Positions 33,979 to 47,096 of a DNA stretch of 64,000 nucleotides are shown here, piece after piece; position 1 is the first letter of the stretch, and every line of letters begins with the position of its first letter. The notes beneath the pieces were generated by a model. It did not search any database and had not been told where the DNA came from. It was given only the letters and a program-made list of their open reading frames with translations. The position numbers were made by a program, and so were the translations under genes. Source of the DNA: Lobosporangium transversale (Eukaryota > Mortierellomycota > Mortierellomycetes > Mortierellales > Mortierellaceae); NCBI RefSeq assembly GCF_002105155.1, contig NW_019028979.1:744001-808000 (forward strand), in the 5' to 3' direction.

Positions 33979-35129
33979 ACTTGATGGACCTCCTTTCCTT
34001 GTTCTTTTACATTCTTTTTAAAAAAAAGCCAAAAAAATTTGCTTTTCGTTGCAATTTTTTGTTATCACACCAACCAACAGTTCTCTCTCTCTCTCCTTGA
34101 GCCGTTCGCTATAACCAACCAAGTCTCGTTCCAACTACAACGAGGAAAAAAAAAAAAATTCCTCCCAACTGGTTCGATTGACTTCTCTCCCCTTGCGGAA
34201 ATTGAGCGACGCCTATCTTTTTTTTTCTTTTTTTTTTTTTATTTCTTTTCTCCTTTTCAAGAAACAAAAAAAATAATCCAAAAAGGACCCGTATCACATG
34301 CATGTTCATCTTTACTGCATGTTTCTTTCAAACCCTCCCATTTTGTGGTTGAGGACAATATTACTTTTGTAGTTTTCTTCTATTATATACCCGCGCAGTG
34401 TCTTCAATGACTTGGCCTGCTATCAATGGCTTTTACGAATAAAAATTATTTTATAAAAAAAAAACTTGTCTCCTATTTTAATTGACTATGTGTATGACTT
34501 ATGACTAATGACTAATTTGGCTTAAGAATGAGTGATCCACGACTCTTTACTTTTCAAAGTTTTTCTTTTTTTTTTTTTTTTTTTTTTTTTTTTGGCCAAA
34601 CGCGCCAGAACCCGTCCAATGATTGTCTTAATTGTTAACCATTTTTTCTTTTTCTCCTACTAATGAACCCAAACCAGGGTTGGTTCAATGGACCGTGTTG
34701 AAGGAAAAAAAAAAAAAAGAATAACGAGTTGTTCCAGAGGTCGAAAAAAATAAAAAAAGATTGACAAGATCGCCAAGTCTTGTTACAAGTCCAAAAAAAA
34801 ACGTTCAATTATGCATATTCAATCTTTATATTAGTTTGTCGGTGTTCAGCTCAAGCTCAGCCCTTGGCTGGTTATTATTATAATGTACAATAGCATCATT
34901 GCCTTTTTTGTTTTTTGTTTTTTTTATTTGACAGAGTTACCAACGGCGTCTGGGTAAAAAAAGGATGCTCTCCAACCATCAATGCTGTATCCATCCCGCT
35001 CTAAGCAAGCCTCCCTCTCCCCTTGATCTCTCTTGCATTTCCTTTATTTTTTCTCTTTTGCCTCCTCTCTTCCTGCACAACACGCATGTGTCTTGTGCAC
35101 TGTATGCAAATAAATAAAAATAAGCCATG

Positions 35130-35161
<32 letters not shown>

Positions 35162-37291
35162 GAGTTTGATCAATTAGACATGCAAAAAGCAAGAAAAAGT
35201 AAGAGGGGGAGGCAAATTGCAAATGCAAATATAAAAAAAAGGCTCAAAGGTCAGATATAGAAAGAGAGAGAGAAAGAGAGAAACACACATTGGTCACGCG
35301 TGTCAGTTTCTAGTTTATATCATCCATGCAACACATCCCCCTTCCTTTCTCCTCTCTTCTGTCCTCCCCCGCTTGTGCTCGCAACTGAAATTGTCTGGAC
35401 AATTTTATTGCGATCGCTTGTTGATTAAAGAAGCGGCTCGCAATAAAAAAAATTTTTTTTTGTGATTTTTGTACTAGAGAGCAAAAGCTTAACAACAGTC
35501 GATGATGACTTTCCGCAGGATCTAGGGGGAAGGTGGGGGGAGTAAAATGTCAAGGAAAGAGACAGAACGCGTACGGCTTGGCTTAGAAAGAGAAACAAAC
35601 GCAGAGAGCCGATTAAGAGCGAGCTGTTATTATTAATTATTAATTCTTATTATTAGTCGTAGTAATAGTATATGTCAACCGAACAACCAACATTTTGTTG
35701 GTCGGTTGATCGGTTGGGTGCCGCATTAAGATTCTTTCGCTTATTGTTTCCAAAGAAGGAAAGTGTTTCTCACTGCACCGCAAAAAAAAAAAAAAAAAAA
35801 AAAAAAACAAACATCAGTAGAAAAGGTTTCCTTCTCCCTCGGAAGGCTTGACTTGGCTGCGGATGTGCAATTGCCGTTTTCCGCGGCTGATTTGTATTTC
35901 GTGTTGATTCATTACTTCTCCCAATTGTCTTTCTTTTTTCTTTTTTTAGTTGTTTGTTGGCGTTGTTTCTTACCCCTTTTTTATTGGACTTGCTAAATCT
36001 CGACATTAGTCAGTCAATTAGCCAGCGCAGTAAGGAAAGAAAGCTTTGCCACCTTTTTTTTTTTTTTTTCCTAAACGTTGTTATATACATGTCTTACAAA
36101 AAGAAGACACGAGGAATGGGTCGGATGGCATCATTGACAAGGGTCTTGTTCAATTTGGTTTAGCAATCGTGACGGATATACTTTTTTATTTTACTATCGT
36201 CGTCAAAAAAAGGGTCAACCCCCCATATCCTCGCGGTTTAAATTTTACTTCTTGGCAAAATGCTGTATTCAATGTTAAAAAGAGTCATCCTTTCACAGAC
36301 GGATATATATATTCCCCTTCCCTTCCCTTTCTTTCATTGTTGTCATCACGAGGGAGATTGAAAACAAAAAAAAACATTGACACGTTCTTCATTCTCAGCC
36401 TTTTATTATTATTATTATTTTTTGGCGCGAAAATACTTTTTTTTTGTTTTTTTTTCTCTTGCCTACCATAAATATCCTGTTGATTTGTCATGCGATGCGA
36501 AGAACAAAGCAAAGAAGGAATAAGAAAAAAGGCGGACTTACTTTGCGGGCCTATAACGTGAGTCAGTTAGGGGAGAGGGAAATGAGAAAGAATCGGAGAG
36601 AATAAAAAAAAAAAAAAAAAAAAAAAATATTGAGAGCACGAGACATTTTTCTTTTCCCTAAAACATTGACAAGTGAAATAATGCAAAGTATTAGGAATAA
36701 GCATGTATATACTGTAGAATCACAATCCGTAAGATAATCCTCTCATCAATCAATCGATAATTGGATCTAATACCAATAGAAAGTGTCAACGCAGTTCAGT
36801 TGACATGAATGTTTTTCTTTTTTCTTTTTTCTTGCAGAGTTGAATGAGGTTCGAGAACGTTCAAGATCATCGTAGACCATTTCTCTGCACATGTGCTGTA
36901 CATGGATTCAAGTATATAATGAAATAACCTTTTTTTTTTTTATTCTTCTTTTTCTTCTACTTTGTATGTGTATACATTTGTAACCAATGCTTGGCTCCCA
37001 ACATATTACCCGAAGATTATTTTTTTTTACCTTTATTGGGGAGGATGTCCAGAATCTGTCAAACATCCTTGGCACACATCCTTATTTTCTATTTGCTCTT
37101 GTGTCTTTTGTCGGGTCTCCGAAGAATACATGATCCATGTAGGATAAAAAATGTGTAACAAAGAGCAAAAAAAAAAAAAAAAAAAAAAAAAACTTCTTGG
37201 AAAACGCTCCAATTAGCGATCAAAAAAAAATCCTTTCACTCGAATGGTTGCAGAAGGATGAGAGGAATCAGGGGGGAGGAGGCTAGAGCCT

Positions 37292-37305
37292 GGGGGGGGG
37301 GGGGG
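37292..37305. repeat. Poly-G run
   Basis: About 14 consecutive G on the + strand; with the run at 39041 it is one of two long G tracts in a window otherwise dominated by A/T runs. Confidence 0.85.
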
Positions 37306-38011
37306 TTGGTCGTTGTGGATGGAGTATATACATGTGCATATGTGTGTGCGTATATTTGGTATATTTGTGCATCTTTTGTTCCTGCAGACAGGTTAGAACG
37401 AACGAAAGAAAGAGAAGACACAAACCAACCAATCAGCTCATCCCTGGACTGAAGGAATCTTTTATTGCTTCTTATGACTCCGCCTCAATACAATATTCAA
37501 TCCAATAGGACTAAAAAGACTAACATTTTCTTTGCGTTGTTTTCTCTCTCTGAGAAAATGAGAATAAAAAAAAAACGTGGCAAACTTTAAACAACTCTTT
37601 CTCGTCTTCTGTTTGGTACCTCACTGACCCCTCTCTTCTCTCTCTCTCGTACTATTGTCATCCTTTCGGGTTATAGTTCTTGTCGTCTAAATATTTTTGT
37701 GGGGGGACATGATTGGTTAATTAGTTTCTTCCGGTGCGCTAATATCTGTAATAATTGTAATATATAACTCTAATAACTTGTATAATATATATATATATAT
37801 ATTTATATTCACAGGTTGTTTTCTTCCATCCCCCCAATAAACGATTAGAAAGCTTGTGGTTAGTTAAGAAAAAAAAGAAAAGAAAAGAAAAAAGAAAGCT
37901 AAATGGGGGATACTGGACATGAATATACATTTATATATATATATATATATATATCTATATATATACATATAATATAACATATTCTATTACACATAACGAG
38001 TCGACCCCAGG

Positions 38012-38044
<33 letters not shown>

Positions 38045-39040
38045 GGACTTCACTTTCATGTGTCGGTTATTCAGAAAGGCCGTTTCTTTTTTTTTTTTTT
38101 TGTCATCAAGTGTAATATAGTTTATAAACTTTTTAACGGTCGAGTCATGTTTGTTCTTTCTTTTTTGGGTTGTTTCTTCACTTTATCGAAAGATACCATT
38201 TTGAGAATAGGGATCATCTTGATTGACATCTTGTTAGTCCATTGAACAGACTTGATTCTTTCTCGCTCATTCTTTTTCTTTTCTTTCCTTTTCTTAAATC
38301 CCTTGACTCCTTGACTCTAGATGATCCATGCAGTCAATGTAAACCTTAGTTTGAAATAAAAAAAAAAAATCATTGATTTGATCCATATCAATGGTGTTAT
38401 ACTAAGAAACCACATACATGAACAACTTAATCATTACAATTAGTTCGAATTTTGATTCATTTGTAGGATTCGCGTCTTTTATGATATGCAAGAATAAAAA
38501 TAAAATCTCTTTTGCATAGACTGTCGTGCTTTTTCGTCCTAAAGTGATGAAAGTATGATCGGATAAAAAAATGTAAAGTAAAATAAAGACAGAGACAATA
38601 TGTTCTTTAAAAGCCCCTTCTCTGTTCCTTTTTTTTTTTTTTTTTTTTCCTTCTTCTATGCCTGTTAATGTTCTGGACACGTTTTTGCAATGGTCTATGG
38701 TAAGGCATAAATCGTGTAGATAGTATAGACGGTGGTCTGCTTCTATTTTTTCCTTTTTTTTTTTTTTAAGAAGAAACAAAAACGCGATTGTGAGCAGAGG
38801 CAAAGGTGGCGGATATGCTTCAAGTTGCCTCAGTATTCCATGATGCTCCGCGGGAAAGGGTAGGAGCCCGATATCTTGATATATAGTACGTACATGTACA
38901 TGAATATAACAACCACACCACAGCAATTTATAACAATAACAAACATTCCGTAAAGGAGCACAGCGCTCAGGTGTTGTTTTTAAATAAAAATAAGAAATCC
39001 ATCTTTCTCCTTTTTCTTCAAGCTTTGCTTGCCTAACTCA

Positions 39041-39057
39041 GGGGGGGGGGGGGGGGG
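39041..39057. repeat. Poly-G run
   Basis: About 17 consecutive G, followed 15 bases later by an A-run of about 24 bases. Confidence 0.85.
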
Positions 39058-39200
39058 ACAGCAACCAAAGATCCAAAAAAAAAAAAAAAAAAAAAAAATG
39101 AAGGAAACCGATCAAATCGCGTTTGCGCATCTTTATTATATACACATGTATCTACATGTAGACTTCAATGTGTGCCTTTTTTATAAGCTTATTTAAATGT

Positions 39201-39449
39201 TGAATGCACAATAGACGCAGGATATGCAAGGCATAAGGATGTTCCAGACAGATAACCGTTTAAGGAAAGGAAATATTGCTTCGCCTGTATACGCCAGCTC
39301 TCAGAGCCAGAAGCACAGCGGGGTTCAAGTTAAAAGTCCGAACTGCAATGTGGTATTGGGGATAATTGTGTCAAAACCATTTCGATTGGAAGATACCCTT
39401 TACAAGGATCGTCAAACCACTCTCCTTGTCGCGTCTTTATGATCTCTTT

Positions 39450-39483
<34 letters not shown>

Positions 39484-42400
39484 CCTGTCCCTCTCTTGGT
39501 TAGGTCAATATTAAATGAGAAGCATGATAATGTAGACACGGATCAAGAAAGGACCGTATCGTATCAAAACTTGGCGCAAAATAAAAACAAAAAGGCACTC
39601 TTCTGTCATGCACGTCAAAAAAGAAGTGTTTTTTTTTTTTTTTTTTTTTTTTTTTTGCCGTTTTTTTGCTTTCCTGCCTTTTTTCTTTTCCTTGTTCATT
39701 GCATTTGCCTGATTCCATGCTGCTCTTAAGACCCACAATTGCACATATGCACAATACATGCAAACAACGAATGCTATTGTTCCATACTCAAACACTCAAA
39801 CATACGCGCATATAGACATGTACATTCATGTGCACACATAAAACACATACACACAAATAAAAAGATCATGGTCCCTCCCCTGAAAAATAAAAAAATGACG
39901 AGTGGCAGGACCTCGCCTTTTTTCTTTGCATTAGTTTGTTCAGTACATGTTCAGGGAACTGGCAGGCTTATACTTTTTTTTTTTTTATCCGAATATCAAT
40001 AATATTGATCTTAATTGGACGATTAGAAGGAAGAATGAATGGGCGAAGTGGTTTTTGTTTTTATTTTTCTGACACATGTACATCTTCGATCATATATTTT
40101 GCATTATTGGCATTTTAGCCATGTCTTGGAATTTTTTTTTGTATTGTTCTTCGCCTCGCATCTCGCATCCAAGAATGGAATAAGAACAGTTGGAGAGCTG
40201 GTGTGTCATTTAAACAGGGTGAAAAAAGAAAAAAAAAAAAATTGGGGGCTCACTAACACAATCCTCACACTCTATAATTGCACAGAATCGTACATCATAC
40301 ACAAACCTCACTAGACTAGATCTATCTCTTGTAAAATAATTTGTCCTTTGTTGGTTATTCCGCTCTGAAAGGAGGTCCTGTCAAAAAAAAAAAAAAAACA
40401 AAACCACAAATGGTCCTTTATTTTACATGCTCCGCTTGTGGATATCCATTCGTTCTGAAATTAGTCTATTTATTATTCATCATTCTTCATTTTTTTTTTT
40501 TGTTTTGTTTTTTTTATAGACATTTTTCCATGTGTTTATTGTCGAAACAATCAAGGAAGCGCTCTTCATCAATTCATTCATGACAATCTTAAAGATAGAT
40601 AGACACTGCAATATGTACTATAGCATCCAATGCTTGATTGTTTTTATTATTTTTCCAATAGAGTCATTTTTTTCTAGTTCTCTGTAGTTCTCAACGTTTC
40701 ATAGGATGGTTTATTATACACACCATAATGTCCCCAAGCATCCTTCTACATATTAAAACGTTACGACACTTGGGAGCCAATTGATCTAATAAGGGAGATA
40801 CAATAAACATTAAACTGAGGAAGTCGACAGTGTTTACAGTGACTATAACAACAGCAGCAACAACAATACGTTCCCTTCTCTTTTCTACAACGCGCTGCTG
40901 CGTGTCGGTTGTTGCCCTAGTCTATTTTGGTCCGTGACAGCCAGCAGACTATTATTGGTCACTAAAATAACGCTGAAATAGATAGCGCCAAAACAACAAT
41001 GGGATTGTTTGGTAGCTCAACGTCTTGATCGAGTCCAACCAATGTCTACAAGAGGCTCAGCTTCAATTGGGCGAAGACTTTTTTTTTTTTTTATTTTTAT
41101 TTTTTTGCTCATTTGCCCCCTCGATTCGTTCGCCTTCGCCTTGCAGTCAATTGACCTTGCTCTTCTGTCTGTTTTCCTGTCAATCTGTCTGCCCATCCAG
41201 TGTGTGCGTTGTTTTTTTCATCCAGACTAGGCTATAGTTGGTATGAAAAAAATGCCCTTTGAAAGTAATGCTCTCTGCCTACATACGAGCCTGCCTTGGT
41301 CAACCTTGATCTGTCTGATCTATCTATCCTGTACTGTCTTGTGTTCATTCTTTATTTTCTTTTTCTTTTTTCCTTTTTGGTTTTACTTGTTATCTTTTCC
41401 TCTTCTGTTTTACTCTTTATGCCCGGGTGCATGTACTGTATCTTTTTTTTTTTTTTTTCATCTGATGTTTACTGAGCCGGCTCCCGTCCGGACTATGGTA
41501 ACTTGATGATGTTTTATTATAGATCAGTTGATGCTTATTCAATAATATACATATATATACTTTTTTTAATTTTACTGACACTTTTTTTTTTTTTTTTTTT
41601 TTTTACAAATAATTTATTCCCATGTCGTGGACCAATCACAATGAATGAACCCTTTTTTTTGAGCAAGCTTATTTTAATATTCCAAGCTTTTTTATGTTTT
41701 AGCTGCAAGGTCCTGCAAGTCCCACAGACAGGACAAACAGAACAAACAGGACAACAGACAAAGCAGACAGCAATTGGGTTCACATAGTTTGATCCGGTTC
41801 ATTCACTTTTTCCACCTTTCCTCTCCTTGCCACCTTCACTTTATCTATTTAGCACACATATTATACTGTATTTTTATACAGATATACACACTTTTCTCTC
41901 CTTTTTTTTTTTTTTTTTTTTTTTTTTTCAACTGTTTTTTCTTTGTTCCGGGTATCAGGGTAACATAAAAATAATTATTAAAAAAAAAAAAAAAAAAAAA
42001 AAGAAAAGACCCTGCTAAGATAATTTGGGTCAAGAAATTAAAAAAGAATGAGAGCAGAAACATATCAACTCGATCACTTCTTTTCTTTTTTGTATTTAGT
42101 AAATAAAACGCGGACTAGTAGATGAACCTATCGCATTAAGGTGGACTAACAATGTGTATTCCGAGCAAGTGAGCTTTTTTTTATTTTTATTTTTTTATTT
42201 TTTTATTCACCATTTGTATGAATCTGTCGAAAGGAAATGAAAGAGGGAGAAAGAGGGAGAGAAAGGGAGAGAAAGGGGCTCTTGGTAACATGTGCATACA
42301 CCTTCATTTCTCTCAATTCCTTCATGTGTATAATCTATTCATCTATTTGTCCATTTGTCTATTCATCTATTCATCTATTCATCTATTCACCTGCCGAGAC

Positions 42401-42975
42401 TATTGCACAACACCCTCCGGGTAAAAATTAAAAAAAGGAGCGTTGAATGGTCAGGTCGCCTGATCAGATGGATCTTTTAATTTGTACAAAAAGATTTTCA
42501 TTCATCATTAAAGGATATATTAATTTCCATGTTTCGACCACAAAAGGCTCTTTGTTGGGAAACATTGAGACGCGAATTATGGAGCATCCATAGAATTGAT
42601 GGAGACGGCGAGGAAAGGGGAAGGAGCAGGGGGAGGAGGAAAAAAAAAAAAAGAGACGGGTCCCCACGTCCTTCTTCTTCTCCATCCCATCCCATGTCCA
42701 TGTCCATGTAACATTAAGATTTAGCGACAGAGCAAGGATACTTGGATGGCTATCAAAAATAGTTCTGTGCGATGTTGTTTTTTATTTTGTTGGAGTTACT
42801 GTTGGAGTAGAACCGAAAATGAGAGAGACAGAGGGAGTATACATAATCTAAAACTGCGACACATTGGCAATGCGAGCACGCATCGTCCGGGCACCTTTTT
42901 TTTTTTTTTTTTCCTTTTAAAAATATATTTTTATAATGCATAAAAAAACATTAATGCTGTTGGCCCGTTGATTTG

Positions 42976-43006
<31 letters not shown>

Positions 43007-43140
43007 CATTGTTAAGGTTGCCTTGTATACCTTATTAGGAAATTGACGCTCTAGCGTCAATTACCGTATTTGTTTAAAAGTTAGTAAATAATAAAAATAA
43101 ATTAATTAAGACCGTTATTTTTTTATTTTCTTTTTGCTGA

Positions 43141-43171
<31 letters not shown>

Positions 43172-43300
43172 GTTCATTTCATTTTATTAAATTCTCAGAA
43201 TCATACAGCTCTGTTACTCGGGGATATTTCGATGTGGAGGAAATTGCAATAAGAAAAAATTGCCTTAAAACAGTAACAATGTGGTCCATTTATCTTTTGA

Positions 43301-43347
<47 letters not shown>

Positions 43348-44194
43348 AGACGTAACCTGTCTATCCCGGTTCCCGGGCCATAAACAAACAAGGGTAATTA
43401 ACCTTTCATGATCGACTTTGTCTTGGTCGAAAGTGCGTGTTACAAAAAAAAAAAAAAAAAGATGCTTGGCAATGTATGTACATGTATAAATATATATATA
43501 TATATATGTAAATAAACAAATAAGCGGGCGCGTGACCACTTCAAGACATGGTGCATGAAACGAGGGTAGGTTGGGGGTTGAGAATTGGGAGTTGGGAGGC
43601 CAAAGCGTATCCGGTAATTGGCTTTTTTTTTTTTTCTTGGTATAACCGGAAATTGGGCAAAAGAAACAAAGAAGAAAAGAAAAATGAGAAAAATGAGAAA
43701 AAAGAGAAGGGCAAGGCATCTGTGCCATGTCAAGACTGCGGCGTAACTTCCCTATCCTCCCTCCCCCTTCTCCCTTTTTTCTTTTTTCATTTATTGAATC
43801 CGTTTGAATGAAAGCTCTGCTGATTTTTTTTTTTTAAAAAAAAAATCTCTATCTGGGTCCTTCCGTTAAGCTTACTGAAGTCATTGGAGGAAAAAAAATC
43901 TATATGCTGCGGAGTGCGGAATCTTCGCATTGCTTCCTGTGGCAACAAGAGCAATTAGGACAAAAAAAAAAAAAAAACTAACAGAGATCTGTAATCGTCT
44001 ATGACATTTTTTTTGTCGCGTAAACAAATTATTAGCTATAAATCCCCAACAATTGTTCCTGAAATCTCTCCCTCGCCAAGAAACGTACGGGTCTATAGAG
44101 AGAGAAAGAGAGAGAGAGGGATATGGTCTTCCCACAATGAGGTCCAGCAGCCCTGCATACCCTTTGACTACGCCCATCCATAGATGTGAGAAAT

Positions 44195-44227
<33 letters not shown>

Positions 44228-44808
44228 CGAATATATTCTCCTCAAAGCCTTATTGCTTGTGAACTAGATGCAACTCTGTCAAGGAAGTTCAGTATTCCGT
44301 ATCCAGGTATGCCCATCATGATTCCCTTAGCTGCTAGATGCATTATTCATTGTCCTCAATACACCATAGCAATTTAACGGCAATAGCGCGTCAATTGCAT
44401 ATATGACCAAGTTGAAGAAGCGAAAAACCAGTTTATCATATGGGTATTTCTTGATTCTGCCCAATATCTAAAAAAGAAAAAGATAATTTGGACCACGAGA
44501 CTATACGTTTATTTATTTATATTTATATTTATATTTATATTAATATAAATACAACAATAGCCACTCTAGACACAGCCTTTGCTTGGGCTGAAGAAATGGC
44601 GGCGGCAACAAGCCTTAGAGGCTGTGGCTTTTACGAGGTCTAGATAAGCTTTTTTTTTTTTTTTTTTTTACTTCAAATGATCCACTCGGTCCGCAATACC
44701 CTGGGCCTCATTAATATCAACGATTAACTAAAATGAGCATAATGGCCCCTGAATCGCAGAGTAGAAAGACTTTTGGCAAAGTGCACTTTTGCAGTTGTCG
44801 CGTCTGCG

Positions 44809-44841
<33 letters not shown>

Positions 44842-45227
44842 AGCTCATGGCAAGTGGCTCGTTGAGGCCTGTGGGCAAATTATCTTGATCGTATATTTAT
44901 CGCGATCAATATGATGACATGGGAAATCTCCATGACCCTTGCCAAGAACTACTGTGGAAGTACACCCAAGCAAATAGTAAAGCCCTATGGATGTAGCAAC
45001 CCCCCTCAGCAAATTATAGCATTATGGTGTATCGAAAATCGATTTCTGGTCGACCAGGGAATGTCTGGAGCATCATATTTTATTTTTGAAAGAGGGTTAA
45101 GCGATGATGGGATTGAAAAAGGGGAAAGGGGGGTCAGAACAAAGAATAAACAAATGGTCTATTTTCATGGCTTGATTCTTTCTGCCACTTGGCTATTTCC
45201 CCGCAAGAAGCTTAGTATAACGGACCT
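39201..45227. other. Gene-poor tract between response regulator and SDR, second part
   Basis: No gene I can support. Contents are more than fifteen A/T runs of 15-30 bases (39451-39483, 39629-39656, 41582-41604, 42979-43006, 43315-43345, 44197-44227, 44810-44838). There are also a CTATTCAT repeat (42336-42390), a TTTATA repeat (44508-44545) and a hairpin at 44565-44644. ATG frames at 39224-39442 (72 codons) and 44911-45231 (106 codons) have tolerable codon use but no features of a known protein. Confidence 0.45.
44565..44644. repeat. Nested inverted repeat around a GC-rich core
   Basis: TCTAGA-CACAGCCT on the left is mirrored by AGGCTGTG (44619-44626) and TCTAGA (44639-44644) on the right, around a GC-rich loop containing GGCGGCGGCAACAAG. 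It could form a hairpin in RNA. One frame through it is open for 26 codons and ends at the right TCTAGA (TAG), preceded by an AATAG acceptor-like site. It may therefore be a last exon instead. Confidence 0.4.
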
Positions 45228-46484
45228 TTAACTTCCAATCTTCTCGCGAACCAAGGCCTCACTAGATTTCCACAATTCCTCTTGGAACCCCTCGTCAAGC
45301 GCGGATGGACCTATGGTGAAAAAAAGGAAAAAGGAAAAAGAAAAATTTATTGTCCAGTTCGTAAAGACAACTTTAAACCAACAAAACATTACACACTCAT
45401 GAAAGAAGATCTACCTTACTTACTTGGATTGAGCTCATTAGCAATGGGGATGAAGTATCGTCCACGAATATCCATACTCTCGACCTCTGGACTTGTAGCA
45501 AGGTACAGCTGGGTCAGGCAAGCCATTTTGGGGTCCTTAGCCACCCATCTGTTCATGAAGTCAGCAAGCTTTCCTGCTAAAGTTCCATAAACATCTTTAG
45601 TATGACGAGAGATTGCTGTATTGGTATAGCCAGGCTCCGCAATGTTGACGTAAACACGCTCTTTTGACAAACGACGGGCTAGAGCTTTACCAAACAAAAG
45701 GTTTGCAAGCTTGGAACGGGCATAGCGCTGAACAACGTTGATGTTGGTCACGTCATTCAATGTCTCAAAATCAATTCCCCCAGGAGGATGGACTTCATGG
45801 CTCATGGAGGAAACGATGACAATCCTTGAAGGCTGCGATTCTTTGATACGTTCCAGTAATGCGGTGGCGAAAACAAAGTGCCTGCCAAGAGAGAAGATGA
45901 GAAAAATGCAGATGGAGAACAATGAGTATTATTTAGCTCGAAGGCTCAAACTTTCATTTCTTCTCTTTTTTTTTTTTTTTTTTTTTTTTGTATAAGAATG
46001 CTTTCTTTAATGTTCTTTACCCCATGTGGTTAACTGCAAATTGAGTTTCGATACCGTTAGCACTAAGTTCAAAAGGAGTCAAATTGATGCCAGCGTTGCA
46101 AATCAAAATATGAATGGGTAGATTCTTTGCTAAAAAATTCCTTGCTGAATCACGAGCTTTAGCCATGTCGTTAAGATCCAGTTCTAAAAATTCAAGCTTT
46201 GGTTCTGTTTTTACTATCTCTGTTGATAAATGAGCAAGCACCTCTTTGATATCCTCCTTGGCTCGTTTGATAGCGTCCATAGCTCGCTGCTGACTCCTGC
46301 AGGCGAGAAAGACATGTGCGCCATGAGCAGCCAGAGCAACCGTGGATGCATAACCAAGACCACTGTTAGCTCCCGTGACGATGGCAACTTTGTCTGTCAG
46401 GTCCGGAATCTGTTTATGAGAATACTGGTTTGGGGTTATAAAGGTCTTCCAGTATTGGAGCCTGAAAAATGAAGAGGCGAACAT
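45228..46484 (-). CDS. Short-chain dehydrogenase/reductase, retinol-dehydrogenase-like
   Basis: Three exons (46484-46021, 45881-45424, 45310-45228) give 334 residues, with phases that agree. A Rossmann fold carries the NAD(P) motif TGANSGLG (37-44) and the CNAGI stretch (about 130). The catalytic Ser lies in IVIVSSMSH (179-180) and the catalytic pair is Y208-K212 in YARSKLAN. The order, the spacing and the PGG-x-DF segment fit the RDH11-14/WWOX-like classical SDRs, which reduce or oxidise retinoid, steroid or other lipid carbonyls. The N-terminal 25 residues are moderately hydrophobic and could help membrane attachment. The substrate cannot be read from sequence. The first donor follows HMG and the second is GTAAGT. 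The call is firm at family level. Confidence 0.9.
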
Positions 46485-46765
46485 TTTTTTTTATGCTTCC
46501 AATCAAAATATTGCTTGATAAGAGTGAAGACAAAAAAAAAAAATTCAATCTCTTTTTGTCGGAGAATAAGCTACATGTTGCCACCAAATTTGTCCTGTCA
46601 CGAGACTTCGCGTTTTTTTTTTTAGACGTTGCAATAAAAATAAAAAGCTTAATGCAAACACTTTACGAGATACATCAAAGATGTAGGACAAAACCGAGCA
46701 TCAACATCAGGCGCTCATGCAATTACATCTAACGGTCTTTTTTTCTTTTTTTTTTTTTTTTTTAG

Positions 46766-47096
46766 CCCCTTGATTATTTTTTGTCAGAAAGGATAGAAAA
46801 AGCGACTAAAATGAAGAACGATGGTTGGTTCAAGTATGTCGTCAAGAACTCTTCTGCATCTGGGACATCGGTATTTCATGAAATAAAGGTTTGCATAGAC
46901 AATGTGTGAGCTTGTGAAGGCAAATGAGCGTTTACATTTTATCAAGCATGGCCTTCTCAAACTCGAACCCTCTTTTTATTGCTGCAGTTAGTTTACATAC
47001 TTTGTAATGTCTCTGCTATTAACGCTATCAACTCTATTAAGTGTTCTTATTCTTGTTCTCGTTTTCTTTTCCTTGCAGCTTCAAGATGATGAGTAA
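46766..47096 (+). CDS. Possible C-terminal exons of an unrecognised small gene
   Basis: A long T-run ends in TTTAG at 46765. The next 41 codons (46766-46888) are open, with an internal ATG at 46811 (MKNDGWFKYVVKNSSASG), and end at donor GTTTGC. An acceptor TTGCAG at 47078 leads in phase to LQDDE and a TAA at 47094. From the internal ATG this is a complete 31-residue protein; with the upstream codons (DYFLSERIEKATK) it would be the end of a longer one. An upstream exon ending in phase 0 was not found between here and the divergent SDR start at 46484. Family unknown. Confidence 0.35.

Larger units (their letters stand above)
33979..39200. other. Gene-poor tract between response regulator and SDR, first part
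   Basis: No gene I can support. T- and A-runs are frequent (34564-34593, 35131-35160, 35783-35806, 36604-36627, 37166-37190, 38012-38040). There is a G-run at 37292-37305 and a 17-G run near 39041-39057, both rare in this window. TATA repeats lie at 37784-37802 and 37932-37970. The island at 35820-35935 is GC-richer and open on both strands, so its frame is not evidence of a gene. Confidence 0.45.

Noticed and set aside
35820-35935. GC-richer open island
   Set aside because: Both strands read open for over 35 codons, so the open frame reflects base composition.
39224-39442. 72-codon ATG frame with even codon use
   Set aside because: The opposite strand is also open with similar quality, and no family features are seen.
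43830-43950. Minus-strand segment reading SSNDFSKLN, like the aminotransferase motif of AONS/SPT enzymes
   Set aside because: Only about ten residues agree and no neighbouring exon carries the rest of that fold.
44911-45231. 106-codon ATG frame near the SDR 3' end
   Set aside because: No known motif, and it ends on top of the SDR last exon in antisense.
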